Below, piece by piece: positions 17,338 to 27,749 of a DNA stretch of 64,000 nt. Location of the stretch: contig JAHHGX010000068.1 of assembly GCA_019359675.1 (NCBI GenBank), positions 1 to 64,000 of the forward strand. Reading direction: 5' to 3'. The translations under genes and the position numbers were made by a program. The DNA comes from Calothrix sp. FI2-JRJ7 (GTDB lineage Bacteria > Cyanobacteriota > Cyanobacteriia > Cyanobacteriales > Nostocaceae). Position 1 is the stretch's first letter. Every line of letters starts with the position of its first letter. The notes beneath the pieces were generated by a model. The model was not told the origin of the DNA. It did no database searches and worked only from the letters and a program-made list of their open reading frames with translations.

Positions 17338-20300
17338 CTAATGTTGGAAAAAACCTTTTTTATTTAAGTATGTAAAATAAGTACTAAGTAGCTGATTATC
17401 TATTGCCGGACAAGTGATAGAAGTACCTGCAAGTCCATCGAATGTGTTTTGGCAGTCAAACTGTAGTATAAATCTTGAACTTGAATCGACAGTTTTTTCT
17501 TCTGAGTTTATTGCTGGGAAAAATGGTACTAATGGATACAAGGGATGCTCTGATGAACCTTTAGTAATGTTAAGTAATTTTTCTCGCCATTCGTCATAGG
17601 AAACCTGTTCAAGCTGATAACCAAGCGAGCGGATATGCTCAATCAGTATACTTGAGTGGAGTATCTGAGGATTGACTAAGTGAAAATTCTTACGTAAAGA
17701 TTCTTTTTGTTTGGATAAATAAACTATAGCTTTGCTTACATAATCCACTGGTACTATATTTTCTCTAATGTCTGTAGCTGGCGCGCTTCCAAGTTGAACA
17801 CAGCCTACTATCAGTTTGTACAAAAAGTCATTGGGATTAAAAACACCAGTTTCACTATGCCCTGATATGCGTGACGGTCTATAAATACATATAGGAACCC
17901 CTCTTTCACCAGCAATTTTTACTAATTTTTCGCTAACCCATTTGGTTTGACTATAGCCATTACTAGGTAAGTGGCTATCATCAAAATTATCTTGTTCATA
18001 AATTACTTTCACCTCAGAATCACCACTTGAGGAAAAAACACTAGAACTAGAAATAAAATGTACGGGCTTAGTTTTAATTTGACTTGCTAACCTCAAAACT
18101 TCTTGGGTTCCTATTACATTAGTTTGTTTGAGAATAGCGTATGGATAAATATGATGAACCCAAGCTCCATTGTGATAAATGACATCAATTTGACGTGCCA
18201 TCAGTTCAAATTGCTCGGCTTTTAAACCCAAAAGTGGCTCAGATAAGTTACCAACAACAGGAATTATTCTGGAACTAAAATCTTCATTCCAAATCGCATA
18301 AGCTTCTAGACTACTTTGCAGCTTTTTCTTAGCTTCTTCAATACTTTGAGAGCGAACTAAACAATATATATCAGCTTTGGTCTGCTGTATCAGTTCGCTC
18401 AGTAAAAACGCACCCAAAAAGCCTGTTGCCCCCGTTAAGAATATATTAGCTGGTTCGGCTACAAACTTACCTGTAGCTTCAGGATAAATTGTTGGGTCTA
18501 AAACAGCTTCAGCCTTAAGATTCACAACCTTAGCATTAGCTTCTGTTGTGCAAGCTTTCTCAATGCTCTCAGCTAACCCTGCGACTGTAGGCATTTCTAA
18601 CAAACTGCGTAAAGATACATCTACTTGTAAAGTTTCTTGTACTTTAGCAAGCATCTGAGTTGTTAACAAAGAATGCCCCCCTAAGTCAAAGAAGTTGTCG
18701 TGGATACCAACTTGTTCAACTTTCAAAATATCAGCCCAGATTTTGGCAAGTATTTCTTCAATCTTGTTGCGAGGAGGAGCAAAAAGTCCTAACAATTCTG
18801 AGCGTATATTCTCAGGTGCTGGTAGTGCCAGACGATTTACTTTGCCGTTGGGAGTTAATGGAAGTTCTTTTAACAGTATAAAGGTAGACGGCGCCATATA
18901 TTCTGGTAGTTTTTCTACAAGGATGCCGTGTAGCTCGTTGATAGAAAGGGCTGATTCTTGCTTAGAAACGATGTAAGCAATTAAACGTTTATCTCCTTTT
19001 GTTTCCTCGCGCGCCACAACTACAGCTTCCCGTACTTTAGGGTGCTGATTTAATAGCGCCTCAACCTCCCCTAATTCAACACGGTAGCCTCGAATTTTTA
19101 CTTGGTTGTCAATACGTCCAAGAAACTCAATGTTGCCATCGCTCAAATAACGAGCCAAATCTCCAGTTTTGTATAAACGTGTACCTGTATTATGGCTAAA
19201 GGGATTGGGAATAAATTTCTCAGCAGTCATTTCAGGGTGGTTAAGATAGCCTCTAGCTATGCCTTCGCCGCTAATATATATTTCACCTAGAACACCAACA
19301 GGAACAGGGTGTAAATGAGAATCTAGTATATAAATCTGTGTATTGGGAATAGGTGTACCAATAGATACTTGGGTTGCAGTATACTCGGGGCGACAGTGAT
19401 GAACGCTACTCCAAACTGTTGCTTCTGTTGGTCCATACTCGTTAAACAAAGACGTTTCAGGCTGCAATTTGTAATGACTTTGTAACAATTCTGTAGTACA
19501 AGACTCACCCGCGACGATGACGGTGCGAAGTGAAATTAACTGTCCGGGTTTTGCCTGTTCCAGAATTAGAGCATACAAAGAGGGAAGGCTTAATAAATGA
19601 GAGATATAACATTTCTGTATCAACTCTAGAAGTTTTGGTACTTCTAGGAGCAAACCTTCTTGAGGAAGGTGAAGGACTGCTCCAGAGCAAAGTGTCCAGA
19701 AAATGCCTGCTACTGAACTATCGAAAGCAAACGAAGAAAGTAGTAAAAAGTTGGTAACTGGTTCAGTATAGTAAGCAATACGCGCAGTAGTTGAGTGAAC
19801 AAGGTTCCTGTGTGTAATTTGCACTCCTTTCGGTTTACCTGTAGAACCAGAGGTGTAAATAACATATGCTAAATTTTCTGGATAATTTTCATTAAGAGGA
19901 GAATTTTCCTTACTTTCTTGAGCGATAGTTTCCCAGGCAGTATCTAAACAAACTGTTTGCGCTTGATGAACAGGTAAAACTTCTAGCAGTTTCTGCTGAG
20001 TTAATAAAACTGGTGTTTGAGTATCTTTTAATATAAAAGCCAAGCGTTCTTGTGGATAAGTTGGGTCGAGCGGTACGTAAGCTCCACCAGCTTTGAGAAT
20101 ACCAAGAATACCAACTACCATTAAGAGCGAACGCTCTACACAAATTCCCACTAATACCTCTGAACCTACTCCTAGTGTTTGTAGGTAGTGAGCAAGTTGA
20201 TTGGCACGAGCATTTAATTCAGCGTAGGTGAGTCGTTCGTGTGCAAATGTAACTGCAATATTATTTGGTGTTAGCTGTACTTGTTTTTCAAATAATTGGT

Positions 20301-21705
20301 GAATACACTTATTTTGTGGGTAACTGGTTTGCTTTTGGTTAAATTCAATTAAGAGTTGTTGAAGATGACGTTCGTTTAAAATCTCTAGCTTACTAATTAT
20401 AGTTTGTGGATTATTAATGGCACTTTCTACTAATTGGTGAAAATATTCTGCTAGGCGTTGAACATCTTCTGTTTGCAGTTGTGCAGAATTATAATGTAAC
20501 TCTGTAATTAAAGCATTATCGCAAGCAAAACAAGAAAGCTTAATTTGAAATCTGTCAATACAGGCATACTGTTTGTAAATTGAAAAAGATACGTTTTTGT
20601 TAGAGTATTTTGCTGGTTCTTGCTCGTAATCAAAGCAAATAGGAAAATAAGATAACTGTTCAATTTTCTCCGTCTTCTCATCTAGGCTAAAATTTTGTTC
20701 CCAAACAAAACTTTCCTGCCATTTATCCATCTCCTGTACAGATGTGATCACTTGTTGCAAGATATCGCTAAAGTCAAATCCTTCTGATAATAGAGTCTGA
20801 AGTGGCAAATATTTAGCAAATAAACCTAAAGCATCTTTTAGCTCTTCATATTTCCGACCAGTAAAACTTGTGCCAACGACAATTTTCGATTCTCCTGTGA
20901 GGCGCCAAACTAGAACTTGCCAACAAGCCAATAAAAATATAAAAACTGAAGTGTCATACTTTTGTGCTATTGCAGAAATTTTAGCTACCAGTTCAGGTGC
21001 AACTTTTGAACTGATAACTTTTGGTAAAAATTCTTTTTTGTCCACAAGGGGATGAGCAAAATTAATCTGTAAATTGAGATGCTTAGAAAAATCTTGTTTT
21101 TGCCAATATTTTCTACCAATTTCTGCGTATTCTGCTTCTAGTAACTCATTCTGCCACTCGGCAAAATCTACATATTGCAACGGTTCATCAGATAGTTTTT
21201 CATCCTCTAAGCAGGCTGTATAGCAACGCCCTAGTTCTTTGACAAAATTTCTCAGAGTTTTACTATCTGCACAAAGAGCAGGCATACTAATAAATAGCAT
21301 ATGCTTATTAGCAGATAAAGTAACAAGGTAAGTATGTAGAAGTGACCCTTGTTTAAAGTTAAAATGTAACTGGTTTACCTCCTGATAGATTGCCTTTATT
21401 TTATCTAGTTCTGGCAATTCAGAATACTTAAATCCCAATTGCTGATTAACAATTAAATTATGATGGTTATTGATAACTTGAACTGGAATATTCATTCCAG
21501 GCAAGCAATTAAATGTAGTACGTAAAATTTCATGCCGATTAACGACATGCTCTAAAGCAGTGACTAAGGAATGCGTTTCAATATGTCCTTCAATTAAAAT
21601 AGTGCAGTTAACAAGATAAACCGAGTTTTTGTCAACTTGTTGTAACAACCATAGATGTTCTTGCTGAGGAGAAAGTCGAAACCCCTCAATAATTTCTTTT
21701 AACAT
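17338..21705 (-). CDS. NRPS, termination: interface domain-A(His-like)-PCP-thioester reductase
   Basis: 1455 residues. Residues 1-430 are a condensation-superfamily domain without HHxxxDG: the site reads S-M-P-A-L-C-A-D near 138. It therefore looks like an interface domain that recruits a beta-hydroxylase rather than making a peptide bond. The A domain (about 470-965) has I-Y-T-S-G-S-T-G-K-P-K-G. I read its pocket as D-S-A-L-I-A-E-V-W, closest to the histidine code of bacitracin synthetase (DSELTAEVC, recalled). The PCP (L-G-G-H-S-L-L) is near 1012. The thioester reductase (1085-1455) has G-A-T-G-F-L-G and the Y-S-Q-T-K catalytic pair near 1248. It releases the chain as an aldehyde or alcohol. 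The stand-alone hydroxylase gene is 3 bp upstream. Confidence 0.9.
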   Translation of the reverse strand: MLKEIIEGFRLSPQQEHLWLLQQVDKNSVYLVNCTILIEGHIETHSLVTALEHVVNRHEILRTTFNCLPGMNIPVQVINNHHNLIVNQQLGFKYSELPELDKIKAIYQEVNQLHFNFKQGSLLHTYLVTLSANKHMLFISMPALCADSKTLRNFVKELGRCYTACLEDEKLSDEPLQYVDFAEWQNELLEAEYAEIGRKYWQKQDFSKHLNLQINFAHPLVDKKEFLPKVISSKVAPELVAKISAIAQKYDTSVFIFLLACWQVLVWRLTGESKIVVGTSFTGRKYEELKDALGLFAKYLPLQTLLSEGFDFSDILQQVITSVQEMDKWQESFVWEQNFSLDEKTEKIEQLSYFPICFDYEQEPAKYSNKNVSFSIYKQYACIDRFQIKLSCFACDNALITELHYNSAQLQTEDVQRLAEYFHQLVESAINNPQTIISKLEILNERHLQQLLIEFNQKQTSYPQNKCIHQLFEKQVQLTPNNIAVTFAHERLTYAELNARANQLAHYLQTLGVGSEVLVGICVERSLLMVVGILGILKAGGAYVPLDPTYPQERLAFILKDTQTPVLLTQQKLLEVLPVHQAQTVCLDTAWETIAQESKENSPLNENYPENLAYVIYTSGSTGKPKGVQITHRNLVHSTTARIAYYTEPVTNFLLLSSFAFDSSVAGIFWTLCSGAVLHLPQEGLLLEVPKLLELIQKCYISHLLSLPSLYALILEQAKPGQLISLRTVIVAGESCTTELLQSHYKLQPETSLFNEYGPTEATVWSSVHHCRPEYTATQVSIGTPIPNTQIYILDSHLHPVPVGVLGEIYISGEGIARGYLNHPEMTAEKFIPNPFSHNTGTRLYKTGDLARYLSDGNIEFLGRIDNQVKIRGYRVELGEVEALLNQHPKVREAVVVAREETKGDKRLIAYIVSKQESALSINELHGILVEKLPEYMAPSTFILLKELPLTPNGKVNRLALPAPENIRSELLGLFAPPRNKIEEILAKIWADILKVEQVGIHDNFFDLGGHSLLTTQMLAKVQETLQVDVSLRSLLEMPTVAGLAESIEKACTTEANAKVVNLKAEAVLDPTIYPEATGKFVAEPANIFLTGATGFLGAFLLSELIQQTKADIYCLVRSQSIEEAKKKLQSSLEAYAIWNEDFSSRIIPVVGNLSEPLLGLKAEQFELMARQIDVIYHNGAWVHHIYPYAILKQTNVIGTQEVLRLASQIKTKPVHFISSSSVFSSSGDSEVKVIYEQDNFDDSHLPSNGYSQTKWVSEKLVKIAGERGVPICIYRPSRISGHSETGVFNPNDFLYKLIVGCVQLGSAPATDIRENIVPVDYVSKAIVYLSKQKESLRKNFHLVNPQILHSSILIEHIRSLGYQLEQVSYDEWREKLLNITKGSSEHPLYPLVPFFPAINSEEKTVDSSSRFILQFDCQNTFDGLAGTSITCPAIDNQLLSTYFTYLNKKGFFQH

Positions 21706-21708
21706 ATC

Positions 21709-22797
21709 TCAGTCTCCTTTTTCAATTATTGACAGGTCTTCGCTATTTTCTTCACTATTTACACTGTTTAATGGTTCTGCCATTCCCACTAAAATTTTTC
21801 GTGGTGGTACATATGGTTTACGCGCGTGTACAGTTAACAGATTATCTAACATTAATATGTCTCCTTTTTCCCAAGGAAATGTAACCATTTCTTGCTGATA
21901 AGCTGCGCGCAGATGGTCTAAAACATCAGGTTCAATGGGAGAACCATCACCGTAATAAGTATTGTTTGGAAGGTCTTCTTCTTGAAAATTTGCCAACAAT
22001 TCCTTACTTATTGTTGGTTCCAATGTCGAAACATGGAAAAAAGTAGCATGATTGAACCAAACTATTTCACCTGTTTGAGGGTGTTTGATAACAGCAGGCC
22101 CAATTTGACGAGTTCTTAAACGATTACCATCTTTCCATTCAAATTCGATTCCCTTGCTCAGGCAATACTCCTCTACTTTAGCTTTTTCTGAGGTTTGAAA
22201 TACAGTTTGCCAAGGAAGACCAAATCCATCACCAAAATTACGCATATACATCACTTTCTTTTCAATGAAGCGATTACGTATTTCTGGGTGAATGCGTTTA
22301 AAGACGTTTCGACAACTACCGATAGGGGTTTCTCCTCCTTGCTGCGCTGGAATTTGGCAAAAGAAGAATATTTTTAATGGGAAAGTAGGAGAGTAAGCGT
22401 GTTCATTGTGAGGAAATATACTTTGCTCGGCAGGATAGTCAGTTGATGTATAGATTCTACCACTTACTAGTGTTCGTGGCGATGCTCGGTAGCGATACTC
22501 TAACGCTTCCCCACAAGTAGCTGCAATAATCTGTTCAAACTCATCTATTGTTTTAACATTAAAATTACGAAAGAGAATAGCTCCATATTTTAACAACTTC
22601 TGCTGAAGTAAATCACAATTATCACCAGCCCATTGGAGCAAATTAACACCTTTAACGACTGGCTTAATTACTAAAGGATAGTTTATGTTTGGTAACAAAA
22701 AACCTGTTTTTATCAATTCTTCCTGAGAAATATTGATCGATTTTCGCTTTATTTTACTCAAACTTATTTCTTGATTCTTAATTTTGTTAATGTCCAT
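21709..22797 (-). CDS. TauD/SyrP-like Fe(II)/2-oxoglutarate beta-hydroxylase (stand-alone)
   Basis: A 362-residue TauD-family dioxygenase. Ligands are visible as H-N-E (near 133-135) and the distal V-H-A-R near 327, so the 2-His-1-Glu triad is complete. Glu rather than Ala/Gly argues for a hydroxylase, not a halogenase. P-A-Q-Q-G-G-E-T-P and Y-Y-G-D-G-S-P-I-E are typical of SyrP/aspartyl beta-hydroxylases that act on PCP-bound residues. It lies 20 bp after the C-terminal C domain gene and 3 bp before the interface-A-PCP-reductase gene, so it most likely hydroxylates the residue of that last module. It is clearly related to the hydroxylase domain fused at the end of the 34263-38354 protein. 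Confidence 0.9.
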   Translation of the reverse strand: MDINKIKNQEISLSKIKRKSINISQEELIKTGFLLPNINYPLVIKPVVKGVNLLQWAGDNCDLLQQKLLKYGAILFRNFNVKTIDEFEQIIAATCGEALEYRYRASPRTLVSGRIYTSTDYPAEQSIFPHNEHAYSPTFPLKIFFFCQIPAQQGGETPIGSCRNVFKRIHPEIRNRFIEKKVMYMRNFGDGFGLPWQTVFQTSEKAKVEEYCLSKGIEFEWKDGNRLRTRQIGPAVIKHPQTGEIVWFNHATFFHVSTLEPTISKELLANFQEEDLPNNTYYGDGSPIEPDVLDHLRAAYQQEMVTFPWEKGDILMLDNLLTVHARKPYVPPRKILVGMAEPLNSVNSEENSEDLSIIEKGD

Positions 22798-22817
22798 TAT
22801 TCTCCTACTTGCATTTG

Positions 22818-25800
22818 TTAGCTGCTAACCGATTTACGTTTGATGCTAGTTAAGTTCTTTTGCAAAGTATTTTGATAAGCTTGTTCTTGAGAGAAAAGTT
22901 CTTGCTTGTCTGCTTGACTCAGAGCTTCTTTTAAGTCATTGAGTTTCAAAGAAGGGTCTGTTGTAATCTTGGATAAAATTGCTTCAAAATGTCTTATCAT
23001 TCGAGCTATATTGTTAGCATCAAATAAGTCTGTATTGTACTTAAATAATCCGGTGATTCCTGACTCTGTATCTTTAAGCTCTAAAAGTAAATCATGTGTT
23101 ACTGTCGTATTTTGAAACTCTAAAGGAGTTAGGGTTAAGCCAGACATTTCTAAGGATTCGACAGGAGCATTTTGAAGTATAATTTTGACCTGAAACAACG
23201 GTGTATGGTTCAACTTCCGATCTGGATTGAGAACCTCAACTAGTTTGTCAAAAGGCAAATCTTGGTGAGCGTAAGCTCCTAAAGTGACTTCACGCACTCT
23301 TTTTAGTAACTCTCGAAAACTAGGATTCCCCCCCAGGTAGGTACGTAATACTAACTGGTTGACAAAAAATCCAATTAATTGCTCAGTTTCACCTTGGTTA
23401 CGGTTAGCAACATCTGTACCCACAACTATGTCGTCTTGCTCTGTGTAGTAATGCAATAGAGTAATAAAAGCTGCAAGTAGTGTCATAAACAGCGTTACCC
23501 CTTCCTCATTACTGAACTTTTTCAAAGTTTTAGATAGATTGGGTAAAGTTAAAGACTGTCTTCCCCCCTGGTAATTTTGAACTAACGGTCGAGGATGGTC
23601 TATGGGTAGTTTTAGTAAGGGAAGATTGTCAGATAGTTGTTGTTTCCAATAGGCAAGTTGAGTTTCTAGCACTTCTCCCGTTAGCCACTCTCGCTGCCAA
23701 ACCGCAAAGTCTGCATATTGTATGGGTAATTCTGGTAAGGGTGAGGCTTTGCCGTTACAGAAAGCTTCGTATAAATGAGCTACTTCTTTAAGCAATATTG
23801 CCATCGACCAAGCGTCAGAAACGATATGATGCATTGTAAAGAAAACGACATTATCTTCTGGATTCAACTTCAGAAGAGTAATTCTTAGCAAGGAACCTTG
23901 AGCTAAATCAAAAGGCTGTTGGGCTTCTTGCTCCATAAGTTGCTGTACCTTAGCCTCTTGTTCGGTTGCTGTAAAGGCTTGCAGGTCTATCAATGGCAAA
24001 CTTAATTGCAAACTAGGAACAATCATCTGCACAGGTTGCCCATCAACAGTGATTAATCTTGTGCGTAAAACTTCATGACGACGAATAATTTCATTGATGC
24101 TTTGTTCTAGCGCTGTTTGGTTCAGTGAACCTTTTAAGCGTATTGCGTGAAAAATATTATACGTACTACCGGGTTGCAATTGCGCTATAAACCAAAGTCT
24201 TGCTTGGGCAAAAGATAAAGGTAATCCTGCGTTACGTGGGGTGGGTAGTATTGGAGGAATTTGCAAGTTTTGTCCTTGCTGAAGCATCGTCTGAATATTA
24301 GCTGCTAGTTCATTAATCGTAGGTTCTGCAAATACACAGCGCAATGGCAATTCTACATTGAATATCTGACGAATTCGAGAAATAAGTTGGGTTGCAAGTA
24401 GAGAATGCCCTCCCAAATCAAAAAAGTTATCACCAATGCCAATTTCAATTTCTTGTAAATTCAGAAGCTGGCTCCAAATACCAATTAATACTTCTTGAAA
24501 ATTAGTGCGAGGCAGTTTAAAACTTTTTCCTATCTGTTTTTGAGTTAAATCAGGTGCTGGTAAAGCTTTACGATTAACTTTACCATTAGGTGTGAGCGGT
24601 AAAGATTCGAGAATAACAAAAGCACCAGGTATCATATAATCTGGTAACTTCTCTTTGAGAAAACGGCGTAACTCTGAAATTTTAATCTCGCCGGATAAGG
24701 GAACAATATAAGCAACTAAACGTTTGTCACTTGGTATATCTTCTCTAACTACAACTACAACCTCCTTTACATCTGTATATTGATTTAATACTGCCTCCAC
24801 TTCACCTATTTCAATACGGAAACCTCTAACTTTGACTTGGTAGTCAATTCTTCTGATAAATTCAATATTACCATCTGGCAAATAACGAGCTAAATCCCCT
24901 GTTTTATAAAGGCGAGTGTTCAAATTTAAGTTGTGGTTCGCCTTAGACAATGTAGAGTTAGCAGAGAATTTATCTATAATATATGTATTATTTTTATTAT
25001 AGTGAGCTTGCTTAAAAGGATTATCTATAAACCTTTCAGCCGTCAAATCAGGGCGGTTAAGATACCCTCTAGCTAACCCTGCACCACCAATATAAAGTTC
25101 TCCAGAAACACCAATCGGCACTGGCTGTAAATTTACATCTAAAATATATAATTCAACATTATCAAAAGGGCGCCCGATCGGAACCAACTGTTCAAGGGAT
25201 AAATTTTCTATTGAACTTTCAAAGTATGAACTATCAATCGTGGCTTCTGTTACACCATAAGAATTAATCAAGCGAGTTTTACTACTGCAATATTTTAAAA
25301 AACTTTGGTATTCTTTTCCATACCAACTATCAGAACCACAAATTAGTAACCGTATCGAGTCAAGACGCTGCTGAGTTTCCTGGAGATATTGCATTAGATT
25401 TCTCAAAACTGCCGGGACAAATTCCGCACAATCAACCTGCTCTTTTTGGATGAGACTGTATAATTCTTGAGGCGATAACAGCAATTCTCTTGGACATAAA
25501 ACTAACTTACCACCTGAACATAATGCGCGCACCAAATCCCCAGAAAATACATCGAAAGAAAAGCTAGCCATTTGCAGATGACAAGTTACTTCAGAACGTA
25601 GTTTATAAGCTTGTCCCCAGGCGAAATAAGCATTAACAAGGCTGTTATGCTGAATCAGTACCCCCTTTGATTTACCTGTAGAACCGGAAGTATAGATGAC
25701 ATAAGCTAAATTTTCAGATTTGACTTTGCAGTCTACTAAATTCGATGCAGAACTTTGGGCGATTAAATCCCAAGTTGCATCCAGACAAATAATTTTCGCA

Positions 25801-27749
25801 CTTGTATTAAGTAATGTTGTTAAGTGTTTTTGCGTAAGCAGTACTGATACTTTAGCATCCTCCAACATCCAATTCAATCGCTCTGGAGGGTAAGCTGGGT
25901 CGAGGGGTAAATAAGCTCCGCCTGCTTTGAGGATAGCTAATATACTTATGACCGTTTCTAAGGAACGTTCAACACAAATTCCCACCAATACCTCTAGCGC
26001 AACTCCCAATGTTTGCAAATAGTGTGCTAATTGGTTTGCCCGTTGGTTTAGTTCTTGGTAAGTAAGTTGAGAATCATCATAAACTAAAGCTATGCTCTCT
26101 GGGGTTTGCTCCACCTGCGCCTCAAATAATTGATGGATACACAATCCTGAAGGATAGTCAACTTTAGTCTGATTCCATGCCAGTAATTGATACTCCTCAG
26201 CATCCGTCAACAACGGCAAATCAGAAATCGCCTGTTCTGGGTTAGCAATAATACCTTCCAGTAAAGTTTGGAAATGTCCCTGCATCCGGGTGATAGTTGC
26301 AACCTCAAAAAGGTCTGTATTGTACTCCAGTTTGCCAATCAGCCCTGACTCAGTTTCTACCATTGAGAGGCTGAGATCAAACTTTGACGTTTGGTTGTGG
26401 AATTCCAAAGTTTTCCAAGTCAAACCTGGTAGTTCCAAAGTTTGATTAGGTGTGTTTTGCAGTTGAAACATCACCTGGAACAACGGCGTATGGCTGAGAT
26501 TGCGTTCTGGGTGGAGTTTCTCTACTAATTGCTCAAAGGGTAAATCTTGGTGAGTATACGCTCCCAGTGTCACTTCACGCACACGCTTTAATAATTCTCG
26601 AAAACTGGGATTGCCAGATAAATCTGTACGTAGTACTAGGGTATTGACAAAAAACCCTATTAGCAATTCAAGTTTTTCCTGGTTGCGATTAGCGACAGGC
26701 GAACCTACCAAAATATCCTCCTGTCCTGTGTAGCGATATAATAAAGTTTTAAACGCGGCGAGCAAGGTCATGAAGAGAGTAACGTTCTCATTATGGCTTA
26801 GTGTCTCAAGCGCCTCGGTTAAATTTTTGGATAAAGAAAATGATTTTGTTGCACCTTGAAAAGTTTGAACTTTAGGCCGCTTAAAGTTCGTGGGCAACTG
26901 TAACACAGGAAGGTTGCCTCCAAGTTGCTTTTGCCAGTATGCTAACTGTGATTCTAGCACCTCTCCCTGCAACCATTGCCGCTGCCAAAGGGCAAAGTCT
27001 GCATATTGGATGGGTAGTTCTGGAAGTTGTGAAGGCTGACATTTGGAAAATGCTTCGTAAAGGGCTGCTACTTCTTGAACAAGTACACCCATTGACCAAC
27101 CGTCGGATATAATGTGGTGCATTGTGAAGGTTACTATATGTTCTACCTCATTCAGACGTAGTAAGCTAGCTCGCAGTAACGGGGCTTGAGCTAAATTAAA
27201 AGGTCGCTTTGCTTCACTACTAATTATCTGTAGAACTTGATCTTTCTGCTCGACCTCAGATAAATCCTGAAGGTCTACTATGGGCAAATTGATAATTAAT
27301 TCGGGAGTAATTAGCTGAACGGGTTGACCCTCTACTAAGATAAATGAGGTTCGTAAACCTTCGTGGCGCCGCACAATTTCATTAAGGGTTTGCGACAGTG
27401 CAGCCACATTCAGCACACCCTTTAAGTGCAAAGCTATGGGTACGTTATAGAGGGAACTGCCAGATTCAAATTGATCGATAAACCATAGGCGTTGTTGAGC
27501 AAAGGATAGGGGGATGTTTCCCTCTCTTGGAATAGGTTGAATTAATTTTTGAGCGTAATTTTGAGCGTAATTTGAAATATTGGTCTTGCGTAAAAATGCT
27601 AAGATTTCTGCTTTGCGCTCGCCTAATTCAGCTTTTAAAGCTGGTGTTAACTTTTCTTTGGGAGCATTACAGCGTAGACGATCGCCTTCAGCCCAAAGTT
27701 TTATGTCTAGGCTACATAGGTAAGACAAAAACTCTTCGATAGTTTTCAT
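22818..27749 (-). CDS. NRPS: docking-C-A(Orn)-PCP-C
   Basis: 1643 residues. A TubC-type N-terminal docking domain (1-55, L-R-C-N-A-P and L-T-P-A-L-K-A-E-L) comes first. The first C domain (about 70-510) has H-H-I-I-S-D-G-W. The A domain (540-1070) has a pocket read as D-V-G-E-I-G-S-I-D, the ornithine code known from gramicidin S synthetase. The PCP (L-G-G-H-S-L-L) is near 1113. A second C domain (1165-1600) has H-H-I-V-S-D-A-W, with Ala in place of the usual Gly. That C domain has no A domain after it in this protein; its partner module is in the next NRPS, across the hydroxylase gene. The ATG overlaps the upstream stop as ATGA. The tail ends I-K-R-K-S-V-S-S, echoing the start of the next protein. 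Confidence 0.92.
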   Translation of the reverse strand: MKTIEEFLSYLCSLDIKLWAEGDRLRCNAPKEKLTPALKAELGERKAEILAFLRKTNISNYAQNYAQKLIQPIPREGNIPLSFAQQRLWFIDQFESGSSLYNVPIALHLKGVLNVAALSQTLNEIVRRHEGLRTSFILVEGQPVQLITPELIINLPIVDLQDLSEVEQKDQVLQIISSEAKRPFNLAQAPLLRASLLRLNEVEHIVTFTMHHIISDGWSMGVLVQEVAALYEAFSKCQPSQLPELPIQYADFALWQRQWLQGEVLESQLAYWQKQLGGNLPVLQLPTNFKRPKVQTFQGATKSFSLSKNLTEALETLSHNENVTLFMTLLAAFKTLLYRYTGQEDILVGSPVANRNQEKLELLIGFFVNTLVLRTDLSGNPSFRELLKRVREVTLGAYTHQDLPFEQLVEKLHPERNLSHTPLFQVMFQLQNTPNQTLELPGLTWKTLEFHNQTSKFDLSLSMVETESGLIGKLEYNTDLFEVATITRMQGHFQTLLEGIIANPEQAISDLPLLTDAEEYQLLAWNQTKVDYPSGLCIHQLFEAQVEQTPESIALVYDDSQLTYQELNQRANQLAHYLQTLGVALEVLVGICVERSLETVISILAILKAGGAYLPLDPAYPPERLNWMLEDAKVSVLLTQKHLTTLLNTSAKIICLDATWDLIAQSSASNLVDCKVKSENLAYVIYTSGSTGKSKGVLIQHNSLVNAYFAWGQAYKLRSEVTCHLQMASFSFDVFSGDLVRALCSGGKLVLCPRELLLSPQELYSLIQKEQVDCAEFVPAVLRNLMQYLQETQQRLDSIRLLICGSDSWYGKEYQSFLKYCSSKTRLINSYGVTEATIDSSYFESSIENLSLEQLVPIGRPFDNVELYILDVNLQPVPIGVSGELYIGGAGLARGYLNRPDLTAERFIDNPFKQAHYNKNNTYIIDKFSANSTLSKANHNLNLNTRLYKTGDLARYLPDGNIEFIRRIDYQVKVRGFRIEIGEVEAVLNQYTDVKEVVVVVREDIPSDKRLVAYIVPLSGEIKISELRRFLKEKLPDYMIPGAFVILESLPLTPNGKVNRKALPAPDLTQKQIGKSFKLPRTNFQEVLIGIWSQLLNLQEIEIGIGDNFFDLGGHSLLATQLISRIRQIFNVELPLRCVFAEPTINELAANIQTMLQQGQNLQIPPILPTPRNAGLPLSFAQARLWFIAQLQPGSTYNIFHAIRLKGSLNQTALEQSINEIIRRHEVLRTRLITVDGQPVQMIVPSLQLSLPLIDLQAFTATEQEAKVQQLMEQEAQQPFDLAQGSLLRITLLKLNPEDNVVFFTMHHIVSDAWSMAILLKEVAHLYEAFCNGKASPLPELPIQYADFAVWQREWLTGEVLETQLAYWKQQLSDNLPLLKLPIDHPRPLVQNYQGGRQSLTLPNLSKTLKKFSNEEGVTLFMTLLAAFITLLHYYTEQDDIVVGTDVANRNQGETEQLIGFFVNQLVLRTYLGGNPSFRELLKRVREVTLGAYAHQDLPFDKLVEVLNPDRKLNHTPLFQVKIILQNAPVESLEMSGLTLTPLEFQNTTVTHDLLLELKDTESGITGLFKYNTDLFDANNIARMIRHFEAILSKITTDPSLKLNDLKEALSQADKQELFSQEQAYQNTLQKNLTSIKRKSVSS

